A program made the translations under genes and the position numbers. DNA of 64,000 bases from positions 1,798,001-1,862,000 of the forward strand of contig NZ_JARNTX010000001.1 in NCBI RefSeq assembly GCF_029433095.1, in the 5' to 3' direction. Numbering within the stretch: position 1 is the first letter of the stretch; each line of letters starts with the position of its first letter. A model generated the notes under the pieces. The model did not search any database and was not told where the DNA came from. It worked only from the letters and a program-made list of their open reading frames with translations. Shown in pieces: positions 54,636 to 62,315 of this stretch. The stretch comes from Hymenobacter sp. YC55 (GTDB lineage Bacteria > Bacteroidota > Bacteroidia > Cytophagales > Hymenobacteraceae).

Positions 54636-55490
54636 ATGCATAACATCGATAGAACATTACAGGAAATGGAATCTGGCCCGCTGGCCGCCGAGTACGAGAA
54701 TGAGTACGAATACGGTTCCCAGGGCGAGTACAGCCAAGAGCAAGAATTCAATGGTGAATTCGAGCAGGAGTACAGCAACGAGTACGAAGCCAGCCAGCAA
54801 GAAAACCAGGAACTGGAAATGGCCTACCAACTGCTCGAAGTAAGCAACGAGCAGGAACTGAACATGTTTCTGGGCGACCTGATGAGCAAGGCAGCGGGCG
54901 CCGTCAAGAGCGCAGCCTCAAGTTTTGTGGCGTCGCCGGTGGGGCAGTCGGTGGGGCAGTACCTAGTAAATGTGGGCCAGAATACGCTGCCTCAACTAGG
55001 GGCACAATATGGGGGCCAGGCGGGGGGCGCCCTTGGTAGCCGGGCCGGCGCCGCGCTGGGTGGCAAGCTCGGCCCGCTAGGCGCTCGTGCCGGTGGCTGG
55101 ATTGGCAACCAGGCAGGCAAAGCCGCGGGTAGCGCCATAGGCGGTTGGGCGGGTACCAAAGCCGGCAACTTCCTCGCCAGCAATGCCAAACGGGTTTTCA
55201 ACCTAGAGTTCGAAGGGCTCAACCCAGAAAGCCAAGAACTGGAAATAGCACGCGCCTACGTGCGCTTTGCCTCCGATGTGGCCCGCCGTGCCGCGCGCCT
55301 ATCCCGCCAGAACCCGCGGCTTTCGCCGTCGCAGCTGGGGCAGCAGGTGCTGGGCGTATCGGTGCCGCAACTAGCGCCGGGACTGCTACAGGGCCTCTCT
55401 GTGGAGAATGGCGGTACCAACGGAATTGCCCGGCCCACGCGTGGTACCTGGGTGCGCCGTGGCCACACCATCATCCTCCTCAACGCCTAA
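54636..55490 (+). CDS. Glycine-zipper protein A with conserved C-terminal tail (unknown function)
   Basis: The 284-residue protein has no signal peptide. Residues 15-60 are a Glu/Tyr/Gln-rich low-complexity stretch. ELEMAYQLLEVSNEQELNMFLG (59-80) is the first block shared with the next gene. Residues 117-179 form a glycine zipper (GGQAGGALG, GGKLG, GGWIG, GGWAG) able to pack helices or enter membranes. The second shared block is FEGLNPESQELEIARAYVRFA (192-212), and the third is the tail RPTRGTWVRRGHTIILL (267-282). I recall similar proteins scattered in several phyla but not a function. ATG 54636 is preferred to the longer frame from 54549. It opens a rightward cluster. Confidence 0.72.
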   Translation: MHNIDRTLQEMESGPLAAEYENEYEYGSQGEYSQEQEFNGEFEQEYSNEYEASQQENQELEMAYQLLEVSNEQELNMFLGDLMSKAAGAVKSAASSFVASPVGQSVGQYLVNVGQNTLPQLGAQYGGQAGGALGSRAGAALGGKLGPLGARAGGWIGNQAGKAAGSAIGGWAGTKAGNFLASNAKRVFNLEFEGLNPESQELEIARAYVRFASDVARRAARLSRQNPRLSPSQLGQQVLGVSVPQLAPGLLQGLSVENGGTNGIARPTRGTWVRRGHTIILLNA

Positions 55491-55622
55491 GCAGAGCCGC
55501 GGCTCAAGGTAGCCGGGCTGCAACGAGCGTGGCTGGCATAGAGGCCGGCCCTTACCCCTGATTTCCTTCAGAAAAATCATTCACACAGTTCAATTACACC
55601 TCACTTCTTAACCTTTTCCGTC

Positions 55623-56558
55623 ATGTACCAGAACGAATTTGCACAGGAGTTCGAGCAAGCCCTTGGCCAGGAGCAAGAGTACGGCAGCTCGCAGGAAACT
55701 TTCGAGTTCAACCCCGAATACTTAGGCGAGCTGAACGGCGAATCCTACGAAATGAATGGGGAATCGTATGAGATGAATGGCGAGTCCTACGAGCTAAACG
55801 GAGAACTCAACGAAACCCAGGAAATGGAACTTGCGCACGAGCTGCTCGAAGTCACCAACGAGCAAGAGCTGAACATGTTCCTGGGCAAGCTGGTCAGAAG
55901 CGCCGGGCGTGCCGTGCGCAGCTTTGCCAACTCCTCGATTGGGAAAGGCATTGGTAGTGCTCTCAAGTCGGTGGCCAAAACGGCGTTGCCACTAGCGGGT
56001 AAGGCGCTCGGCACGTTTGTAGGTGGCCCCATTGGGGGCATGATTGGAGGCAAATTGGGTTCGGCGGCTAGCAACCTGTTTGAGTTGGAGTTGGAAGGGT
56101 TAAGCCCCGAAGACCAGGAGTTTGAAACGGCTCGTGCCTTTGTGCGTTTTGCCAACTCGGCGGCCCGCCGCGGGGCCAGCATCCAACGCCAGCGCCCCGG
56201 TATACAGCCCCGCGTGGCGGTGCGCACCGCCCTTGGGCAAGCTGCTCGGCAGCACGCTCCTGGCTTGTTGCGCACCCCAGGTAGCGCGCAAACTCGCGAC
56301 GCGCGGGGCCGGTTTTCGCGGGGACAGGCACCAGGCCGGCGCGCTGGTAGCCCACGTCGGGGCGTACGTCCCCAGTACGGCGGACCAGGCATAGGGCCTA
56401 ACTTCAGCAGCTTCAACTTTGGCGGGAGCAACAGTAGCCAGGGCGACTATGATTCCGCTGACGGGGCCGACTATGGCGCCGACGACGGACAAGCTTCGCA
56501 GCGCCCCACGCAGGGGACGTGGCAGCGTCAGGGCCGCACGCTGATTATTCAGCTCTAA
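55623..56558 (+). CDS. Glycine-zipper protein B, paralogue of the preceding gene
   Basis: The 311-residue protein is built like protein A. It has a Glu/Tyr/Asn-rich start with a 7-residue repeat (MNGESYE, about residues 37-62) and the block EMELAHELLEVTNEQELNMFLG (67-88). A shorter glycine zipper follows (GKALGTFVGGPIGGMIGGKLG, 126-146), then FELELEGLSPEDQEFETARAFVRFA (153-177). An Arg/Gly/Pro-rich spacer absent from A leads to the same tail, RPTQGTWQRQGRTLIIQL (294-311). No signal peptide. It lies 132 nt after A and only 3 nt before the HExxH-protein gene, so it is likely translated together with it. Confidence 0.72.
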   Translation: MYQNEFAQEFEQALGQEQEYGSSQETFEFNPEYLGELNGESYEMNGESYEMNGESYELNGELNETQEMELAHELLEVTNEQELNMFLGKLVRSAGRAVRSFANSSIGKGIGSALKSVAKTALPLAGKALGTFVGGPIGGMIGGKLGSAASNLFELELEGLSPEDQEFETARAFVRFANSAARRGASIQRQRPGIQPRVAVRTALGQAARQHAPGLLRTPGSAQTRDARGRFSRGQAPGRRAGSPRRGVRPQYGGPGIGPNFSSFNFGGSNSSQGDYDSADGADYGADDGQASQRPTQGTWQRQGRTLIIQL

Positions 56559-56561
56559 CCC

Positions 56562-57914
56562 ATGCGCCGCGCCGCCGATACCCAGTTTTTGGCCAACGAG
56601 GCGCTCGGCTTGTTTAGTCGCCTTCAAACGGTGCGTTCCTTTGCGCTCGGCATGCCCATGGTGCTGGCCGCAGCCGTGTCGGCGCCCGCGCAGGCTGCTA
56701 TTAATGCGCACTTGGCCCGCGTGGCTTTCGACCTGCGCCGCCGGCTGCGCGACTTTGTGCGCTGGGTGCGAAGCCCCGAAAGCCAAGCCCTCAGCACCGA
56801 CCAAGCGCAGGCCCGCTTTGTGCTCTTGAAGCTGCGCTTCAATAACCTGCTCGACCAAGTTGATATTTTCGCGGATGTGTTCAGCCAGCGCGGCGAGCAT
56901 GGCACGGGAGTGTTCATGGCGGGCCTCGATGCCTTAGCCGAAGACGCGCTGAACTTGCCCGGCAACTACTACGACCCGCCCCCGCTCATCTGCTTTGTGG
57001 AACGGGGCCACGGGGCCGCCATCCGCCGGGCCCGCACGCGCCTGCCCGGCGGCGACGACAACCCCGTGGGCGTAATTCAGATTCCGCGGGAGCGGATGGT
57101 GGGCAGCGGTATTGCTTCTTCTCTTATCCATGAAGTGGGGCACCAAGGCTCTGAGCTGCTCGGCCTTACCAAGAGTATTCGGGAGGAAATTGATGCGCTG
57201 GTGGCGCGGGGTGGTCCGCAGCAGGTGGGCTGGCAGTTGTTTAGCCGCTGGCTCAACGAAATTCTGTCGGACTTCTGGGCCCTCGGACACTTGGGTATCT
57301 CGGCAACTTATGGGCTGATGAGCGTGGTTAGCTTGCCGAGCTACTTTGTGTTCCGCATCGGCACCGACGGGCCACACCCGTTCCCCTGGATCCGGGTGCA
57401 AATCAGCCTGGCTTTAGGTGCCGCCCTGTACCCGCACCCGCAGTGGGCGGCGTTGGTCGAGCAGTGGCAGGCTCTGTATCCCACCAAAGGGTTGGCCGCC
57501 GACAAGCAGCAGCTACTCAAGCTGCTCCTCAGTTTGCTGCCCGAATTTGCCAAGCTCGTTTGCAACCACCGCTCTCCGGCCCTGAAAGGGCGGCGCCTAG
57601 CCGACTTGTTTCCGGTAGCGGAGCGGCAGCCAGCACAACTGCAGGCACTCTATCGGCAGTGGCAGGCCCAGCCTGAACTGCGCGAACAGGCCGCTCCCTC
57701 CCTGGCATTTGCCGTGGTGGGCCAAGCCAAAGCCGACGGCCAGCTTACGGCCCCGCAAGAGTACGCGGTGCTTACGGCCTTGCTCTCCCGCTGGGCGCTC
57801 AACCGAGCCCGAACCTACGGGCTGCCGTCGTCGGCTCTAGCCCAGCCGCTGCTCTCCGCCAACGGCACTTCTTTCAAATCCTTAACCACCACCACTCATG
57901 AACCTCAACAATAA
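56562..57914 (+). CDS. HExxH putative zinc-metalloprotein (unknown family)
   Basis: The 450-residue protein has a mildly hydrophobic N-terminal stretch (about 28-50) and then helical sequence. IASSLIHEVGHQGSELL (His190, Glu191, His194) is a HExxH zinc motif of metallopeptidases. NEILSDFWALGHLG (Glu233) downstream could give the third ligand. I cannot assign a peptidase family. The gene begins 3 nt after zipper protein B and overlaps the next by 17 nt, so it is tightly coupled to both. A processing role for the zipper proteins is attractive but unproven. Confidence 0.6.
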   Translation: MRRAADTQFLANEALGLFSRLQTVRSFALGMPMVLAAAVSAPAQAAINAHLARVAFDLRRRLRDFVRWVRSPESQALSTDQAQARFVLLKLRFNNLLDQVDIFADVFSQRGEHGTGVFMAGLDALAEDALNLPGNYYDPPPLICFVERGHGAAIRRARTRLPGGDDNPVGVIQIPRERMVGSGIASSLIHEVGHQGSELLGLTKSIREEIDALVARGGPQQVGWQLFSRWLNEILSDFWALGHLGISATYGLMSVVSLPSYFVFRIGTDGPHPFPWIRVQISLALGAALYPHPQWAALVEQWQALYPTKGLAADKQQLLKLLLSLLPEFAKLVCNHRSPALKGRRLADLFPVAERQPAQLQALYRQWQAQPELREQAAPSLAFAVVGQAKADGQLTAPQEYAVLTALLSRWALNRARTYGLPSSALAQPLLSANGTSFKSLTTTTHEPQQ

Positions 57915-59961
57915 TATTTTGCACCGCGAACTTAGCGTTGACAGTACGCAGGTTTCGTTGGGCGATGATTCAACTCTGACCTTGGAGCTAAGCGTTGAAG
58001 GCACGGATAAGCAGCTGGAAACTTGGTTGAAAGACTATAGTGCCATCATGCTCGTGTTTGATACCTTGTCTTCGAGTACTGGAAATGCCCTGTTTGAATG
58101 GCAGTACAGCGTGGAAAACGGGCGCGTGAAACCTAAGAAAGGCACTCTCCTCGAAGAAGCCATCTTCAGCGGTATCAATTTTCCGACAAGTGACACGCTC
58201 CTCACAGATCGGCAAAGCATTGCCCTAACCTGGGATATATCTGGCTGGGACTTGATTGGCACGTACACAGTGCGGGGCTATTTTGCCAAGGAGTTAAGGA
58301 GCGGCCAGCCCGACGAGCCGCGCGAGTCCGAAGTGGTAGTCGAGGAGCTGGACTTTGGGCCGGTGAAGGTGCGGGTAGTGGACGAAGCCAGCATTCGCCC
58401 AACCAAGGTGACCATGCAGGAAGCCCGTCGCGAGGAAAGCCCCGACCAAGCGTTGTGGGTGTTGATCCGCAACCGGACCGTAAACTTTACGCGCTACCGG
58501 TCCTTTATTGATAAGGTGATGTGCTCGCAAGATCAGGATATGCGGGACCTTCGTTTAAATGCGCGAGCGCAGTATCTGCCGTTTTCGCGGGTGGCATCGT
58601 ATAGTTTGCTTAAGTATGCTACCGAGGCTTTTTTGATGCAGGAAACCGGTTTAGCCATCGACCGCAACACCTTCGAGCAAGACCCGGCCAATTCCACTGG
58701 CAACCTCAACAAGAACCGCCCGAAGGCGCTGCCGGGCCGTCGGGGTTCCGACTCTGGCCGTTTGGCTGGCGCCCGCGTTGATATTAGCACGCTGCGCAAC
58801 GACTACCTCGACCAACTCGGCAACGACGATGGTAACGCACAAGTGCTGCCCTATTTTAAGCTGATCCGCGAAAAGCTGTCGGAGGTGCCATTGAAAACAG
58901 ACAGTGAGCTCAACGGTACTGCCTGCTACGGTATTCTGAAGTCGCGGCTTCAGGCACCGCCGCTGATGGAGCTGATTTGGTCGTATTGGCATGAGGAAGG
59001 CGGCTTGGTGCAAACCATGAATGCCATCAGCCTGCGTTTCCAGAACGTCCGCCGCCCCGGCCCCGGCCCCGACCCGCTGGCCAACCTCAACTTGGACCCG
59101 TTGCGCCCCTTGAGCAACCTGATTTGGGGCTTCATCGAGGACGAACGGTTCCGGCAAACCATCAACCGCCGCAATCAGGAGTACAAGTACGAGTACGGTT
59201 ACTCGCTGAAAGGCCGCGCCGTGCAAAATGTAGAGGCGGCAGAACACCGGTCCAACTTCCAGCGCTGTTTCCACAGCTTGTTGCGGACCACCATGGAGTT
59301 CTACCAGCAAGCCAACTTCACGACGGTAATTCCCGACGGATTCCCTATCCTCAATCACCTGCGGGAAGTGCACCTGACGCTAGCCGAAGGCGCCCACAAC
59401 CAGTACGGCGACCTGCCCTGGGCGGCCCGCGCCGAGATGCTGACCCAGCAGTGGCTGTTGGCCCGCCCCGAAATGCGCGAATTTATGGGCGGCCGGATTA
59501 TGGTGCCTTATGCCGAGCCGTGGATGGACCGCGTCGACAACATGAAGCTGCTTCAAGGTTGGAACTCGACCAATATTTCGCACTTCCGCGACTTGGGTGT
59601 GTTCGGGGAGCAACTGCTTCTCAGCATCCGCTACGGTTCCTGGAACGACCCCAACGTCGGGGCCGTGAATGCGGCCAACTGGGCACACTACTGGCGCGAG
59701 GAAATTCAGCGCTACATCCATGCCTATCAGGCCGTAACCGGCGTTGATATTGCCTCCGACATTGTGGATGCCCGCGTAATGATTCCTTCTAACGAGGATC
59801 GGTACCTGCAGCCGTCCGATCTGATTGATCGGCAGGTGGCCTTGCAGCAGCGACAAACCCGCCGGCCTGCGCAATTAGCTGGTGGTGCTTTGGCCAACGG
59901 CTTGGGGCAGGCCACGCCCGTTGCGGTGCCTATGCCCCGCCGAAGCAACAACTCGGAGTGA
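57898..59961 (+). CDS. Large conserved-type protein of unknown function
   Basis: The 687-residue protein has no signal peptide. Residues 1-165 are strand-rich (DSTQVSLGDDSTLTLELSVEG, ALTWDISGWDLIGTYTVRGYF), like an immunoglobulin-type beta domain. The remaining part is mostly helical with many aromatic residues (ELIWSYWHEEGGLVQTMNAIS, HYWREEIQRYIHAYQAVTG). There are no catalytic motifs I recognise. The tail is Pro/Arg-rich. Its ATG lies inside the end of the HExxH gene, so it is translated in the same transcript. A hairpin follows it. Confidence 0.55.
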   Translation: MNLNNNILHRELSVDSTQVSLGDDSTLTLELSVEGTDKQLETWLKDYSAIMLVFDTLSSSTGNALFEWQYSVENGRVKPKKGTLLEEAIFSGINFPTSDTLLTDRQSIALTWDISGWDLIGTYTVRGYFAKELRSGQPDEPRESEVVVEELDFGPVKVRVVDEASIRPTKVTMQEARREESPDQALWVLIRNRTVNFTRYRSFIDKVMCSQDQDMRDLRLNARAQYLPFSRVASYSLLKYATEAFLMQETGLAIDRNTFEQDPANSTGNLNKNRPKALPGRRGSDSGRLAGARVDISTLRNDYLDQLGNDDGNAQVLPYFKLIREKLSEVPLKTDSELNGTACYGILKSRLQAPPLMELIWSYWHEEGGLVQTMNAISLRFQNVRRPGPGPDPLANLNLDPLRPLSNLIWGFIEDERFRQTINRRNQEYKYEYGYSLKGRAVQNVEAAEHRSNFQRCFHSLLRTTMEFYQQANFTTVIPDGFPILNHLREVHLTLAEGAHNQYGDLPWAARAEMLTQQWLLARPEMREFMGGRIMVPYAEPWMDRVDNMKLLQGWNSTNISHFRDLGVFGEQLLLSIRYGSWNDPNVGAVNAANWAHYWREEIQRYIHAYQAVTGVDIASDIVDARVMIPSNEDRYLQPSDLIDRQVALQQRQTRRPAQLAGGALANGLGQATPVAVPMPRRSNNSE

Positions 59962-59974
59962 GGCGAAACGAAAG

Positions 59975-60017
59975 GCCCACCGGTCCGGCAGCAAAGGCCG
60001 CTGTCGGGCCGGTGGGC
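59975..60017. other. 18-bp G+C-rich hairpin in the cluster
   Basis: Two 18-nt arms on either side of AAAGGCC (59993-59999) pair with only two G-U wobbles. It sits 13 nt past the 687-residue gene and about 170 nt before the next gene. There is no T tract on the + strand; it may partly terminate or stabilise the upstream transcript. Confidence 0.6.
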
Positions 60018-60185
60018 GTTCCGTTCGAGGTTGCTGCAAGGCGAAGCTCACCGAGTTTTTGGCCGTTGACGCAGAGGCTGGTAGGCCCATCGGTTGGCCC
60101 TGAGCGCCATGCACGGGCGAGGCGGTACTTCACCTGTTTTAGGCTGTGTTAGGCTTTCGTTTTCTGGGTCACACCTGTCGGCTAT

Positions 60186-61313
60186 ATGCTCGATTTCACG
60201 TCCGCTCTTTATCTGGGCCCACCTACTTTCACCGTTCCAACTAACCTGGCACTCACCACGGGTCGGCCAGCTGCCTTGCAGGAGCCTGATTGGCACCGCC
60301 GCATAGCCGAGGCGGTAGCCCATCGGCAAGGATTGGAAACCGGCTTGTTGTCGCCTTCCACACTGCATTTATTTTGGGATGTACTGGCGTTGGCTCCGCC
60401 CAGCGCGGCCGTGTTCATCGACCAAGCAATGTACCCGATAGGCCACTGGGGCGCGGCGCGAGCAGCATTGCGCGGCTTGCCCGTGGTGCCCTTCAACGCC
60501 GACAATCTGCCAGCCCTGCGCCGCATGCTGCACATCTACCGCCAGCAGGGCCGCATACCGTGGCTGCTTACCGATGGCTGGCGCCTAACACAAGAAGGCC
60601 CCGCACCGCTGAGTTGCTACCAGGAACTGTTGCGCCCCGATCCGCGCAGCGTCCTGCTCCTCGACGATACGCAAGCCTTCGGGGTGGTGGGAGCAAAGCC
60701 CAGCGCCCAGCGCCCACTAGGCCAGGGCGGCGGTGGCAGCCTCGCCTACCTGGGCGTGCGTGGTCCGGATATTGTGTGCATCAACTCCCTGGCCAAGGGC
60801 TTGGGTGTGCCAGTAGCCGTGCTAACGGGCAGCCAGAAATGGGTGGCCCGCTTTGCCCGGCGCGGCTCTACGCGAGTACACAGCAGCCCCGTATCGAATT
60901 GGCACGCTTGGGCAGCCGGGCAAGCCTTGCAACACGACGCGGCCGGAGCCGGCAACACTGCCCGGCAGCAGTTGGCGCGGCGTATCCGTGAATTTCGGCG
61001 GGCGTTAGGGGCAGCGGGTTGGCAACCAACGGGCGGCTGGTTTCCGGTACAGAAACTAACCTTACCTACCGCCGTGGCGGCGCTAGGCCTGCATTCCTAC
61101 TTAGCGCTGCAAGGTATTCGGGCGTTGCTGACTGCCAACCCCCAGCAACCTACACTACCACAAGTCACCTTCTGCCTGCGCGCCGACCATTCCCCAGCCG
61201 ATATAGCGCACCTAAGGCAGGTGTTGCTGGCCTGGGCCAGCAAAAACAACCTTTTGTTTTCCACTCCCAACGCCAGCTTACGCCATGAAACTAAACATGC
61301 CGTTTACGCCTAA
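60186..61313 (+). CDS. PLP-dependent aminotransferase-fold enzyme, oxoamine-synthase-like
   Basis: The 375-residue protein resembles 8-amino-7-oxononanoate synthase/glycine C-acetyltransferase enzymes. SVLLLDDTQAFGVVG (D160-D161) matches the DDxHxxG motif, but Gln163 stands where a His normally stacks on the cofactor. INSLAKGLGVPVAVLTG gives the PLP-binding Lys204. The N-terminal part is unlike BioF and lacks the usual glycine-rich substrate segment. It may carry out a related reaction or be a diverged enzyme. Its last 29 nt overlap the toxin-like gene. ATG 60186 is a good start and a preceding 224-nt gap allows its own promoter. Confidence 0.68.
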   Translation: MLDFTSALYLGPPTFTVPTNLALTTGRPAALQEPDWHRRIAEAVAHRQGLETGLLSPSTLHLFWDVLALAPPSAAVFIDQAMYPIGHWGAARAALRGLPVVPFNADNLPALRRMLHIYRQQGRIPWLLTDGWRLTQEGPAPLSCYQELLRPDPRSVLLLDDTQAFGVVGAKPSAQRPLGQGGGGSLAYLGVRGPDIVCINSLAKGLGVPVAVLTGSQKWVARFARRGSTRVHSSPVSNWHAWAAGQALQHDAAGAGNTARQQLARRIREFRRALGAAGWQPTGGWFPVQKLTLPTAVAALGLHSYLALQGIRALLTANPQQPTLPQVTFCLRADHSPADIAHLRQVLLAWASKNNLLFSTPNASLRHETKHAVYA

Positions 61314-62229
61314 TCCTCCGCGCCGGGCAGCCCCGGCGCCGGCCAAGGACCTAGCTACCGTTTATACGCGCGGTGGTCAGACGTTGCGGGTGCCGTTGCG
61401 CCCAGCGCCGGTAGGCGCCGCAGGCTGTGCGGGCCACCCCGAGCTGCAATTGATGCGCTGGCTGCGCAATCGGGCAGCCGCAGAGCCGGGGTTTCCGGTG
61501 CGGGTACGGAGCGTACTGTTGGTGGTGCAGCGTGGTGGCTGTCCGGCCTGCCAGGAAGCCCTGAGCCGTTTTCTACGTCGGTTTCGCCTTACTACCAAGC
61601 TGCGGCTGGTGCGAACGGGCGGCCACCCAACGGGGTGTAGCTGCGGCTGCTCGCATTGCCAGGCAAGCGGCAAGGCGTCTAAGTCGGTGCTGGATGAGTT
61701 GTTGGGCGAGGCGTTCCTAGAAGTGGAGCGCGAGCAGCTGGAACGAGAGCAGGAGGAAGAGTACCGCAAGTTCAACCGCCAGTTTAGGCGAAATATGGCG
61801 CAAACAATAGCAAACGACGGCAAGCATCCGCTCGGCTTCTTAATAAAGGACGGGAAGGGCGGCAAGCCCGTGTGGCGCTCCGCCAAAGACCGGCGCGTGG
61901 ATGCTGGCCACGTAACGCCCGTCTTGACGCTGAGCCGCCGCAAACACCTAACCGAGCGCCTCGCCATTCAGGACCGCCACCTCAACCGGTCGGACGGGGC
62001 CCGCATGGGAGCCACTGGCAAAGGCAGCACCATTCAAGTCATCGACATCAAAGGAGTGCCCGTGGATGTAGCTACGGCCCGAAAATGGAATGCTCAAAAG
62101 CTGTTGCCCGACTACTACGTAACGCCAGCCTACATAGCAGCTCACCGGGTGAAAGGGTGGTCGGCCAACGGGGAGCTGTTTTTTGCCGTGGGCTCTCAGA
62201 AGGATTTGGTGTCGGAAACCGGCTTTTAA
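61285..62229 (+). CDS. Polymorphic-toxin type 5-like protein with deaminase-like N-terminal motifs
   Basis: The 314-residue protein has two parts. Residues about 45-105 contain HPE (His51, Glu53) and, 33 residues later, CPAC (Cys86, Cys89), with strand-helix order as in the nucleotide-deaminase superfamily zinc site. A Cys-rich stretch (118-125) and a charged helix (135-172) follow. Residues 178-292 carry DAGHVTP, LAIQDRHLNR, IDIKGVPVDVATARKW, LLPDYYV and a closing GW, which matches my recall of the polymorphic toxin type 5 domain. No immunity gene is evident next to it; it could be expressed with, or carried by, the proteins upstream. The start ATG lies within the PLP gene. Confidence 0.6.
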   Translation: MKLNMPFTPNPPRRAAPAPAKDLATVYTRGGQTLRVPLRPAPVGAAGCAGHPELQLMRWLRNRAAAEPGFPVRVRSVLLVVQRGGCPACQEALSRFLRRFRLTTKLRLVRTGGHPTGCSCGCSHCQASGKASKSVLDELLGEAFLEVEREQLEREQEEEYRKFNRQFRRNMAQTIANDGKHPLGFLIKDGKGGKPVWRSAKDRRVDAGHVTPVLTLSRRKHLTERLAIQDRHLNRSDGARMGATGKGSTIQVIDIKGVPVDVATARKWNAQKLLPDYYVTPAYIAAHRVKGWSANGELFFAVGSQKDLVSETGF

Positions 62230-62315
62230 GTACGCTGCTACTCGGTTAGCCTAGCTGCGTTTTGCTGGCAGGAGTAGCCTGTATTGTATTCAGCAACCCC
62301 GTAAGGCCGCGCACT

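Noticed and set aside
54636..56558. Zipper proteins as RiPP precursors with a double-glycine leader
   Set aside because: They are 284 and 311 residues, the glycine pairs are part of a repeated zipper, and no ABC peptidase-exporter or typical maturase is in the cluster.
56100..56900. Minus-strand open frame across zipper protein B and the HExxH gene
   Set aside because: It crosses two genes on the other strand and its composition is an artefact of their Arg/Gly-rich codons.
58651..59373. Minus-strand open frame (240 codons) opposite the 687-residue gene
   Set aside because: No domain, no start context and complete overlap with a gene coupled by overlap to its neighbour.
60001..60180. Small open frames between the 687-residue gene and the PLP enzyme gene
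   Set aside because: They overlap a strong hairpin, lack a start context and give Arg/Pro/Gly-rich products typical of non-coding G+C-rich DNA.
54636..62229. Extracellular contractile injection system or type VI locus
   Set aside because: No sheath, tube, baseplate, spike or AAA+ ClpV-type gene is present in the window.
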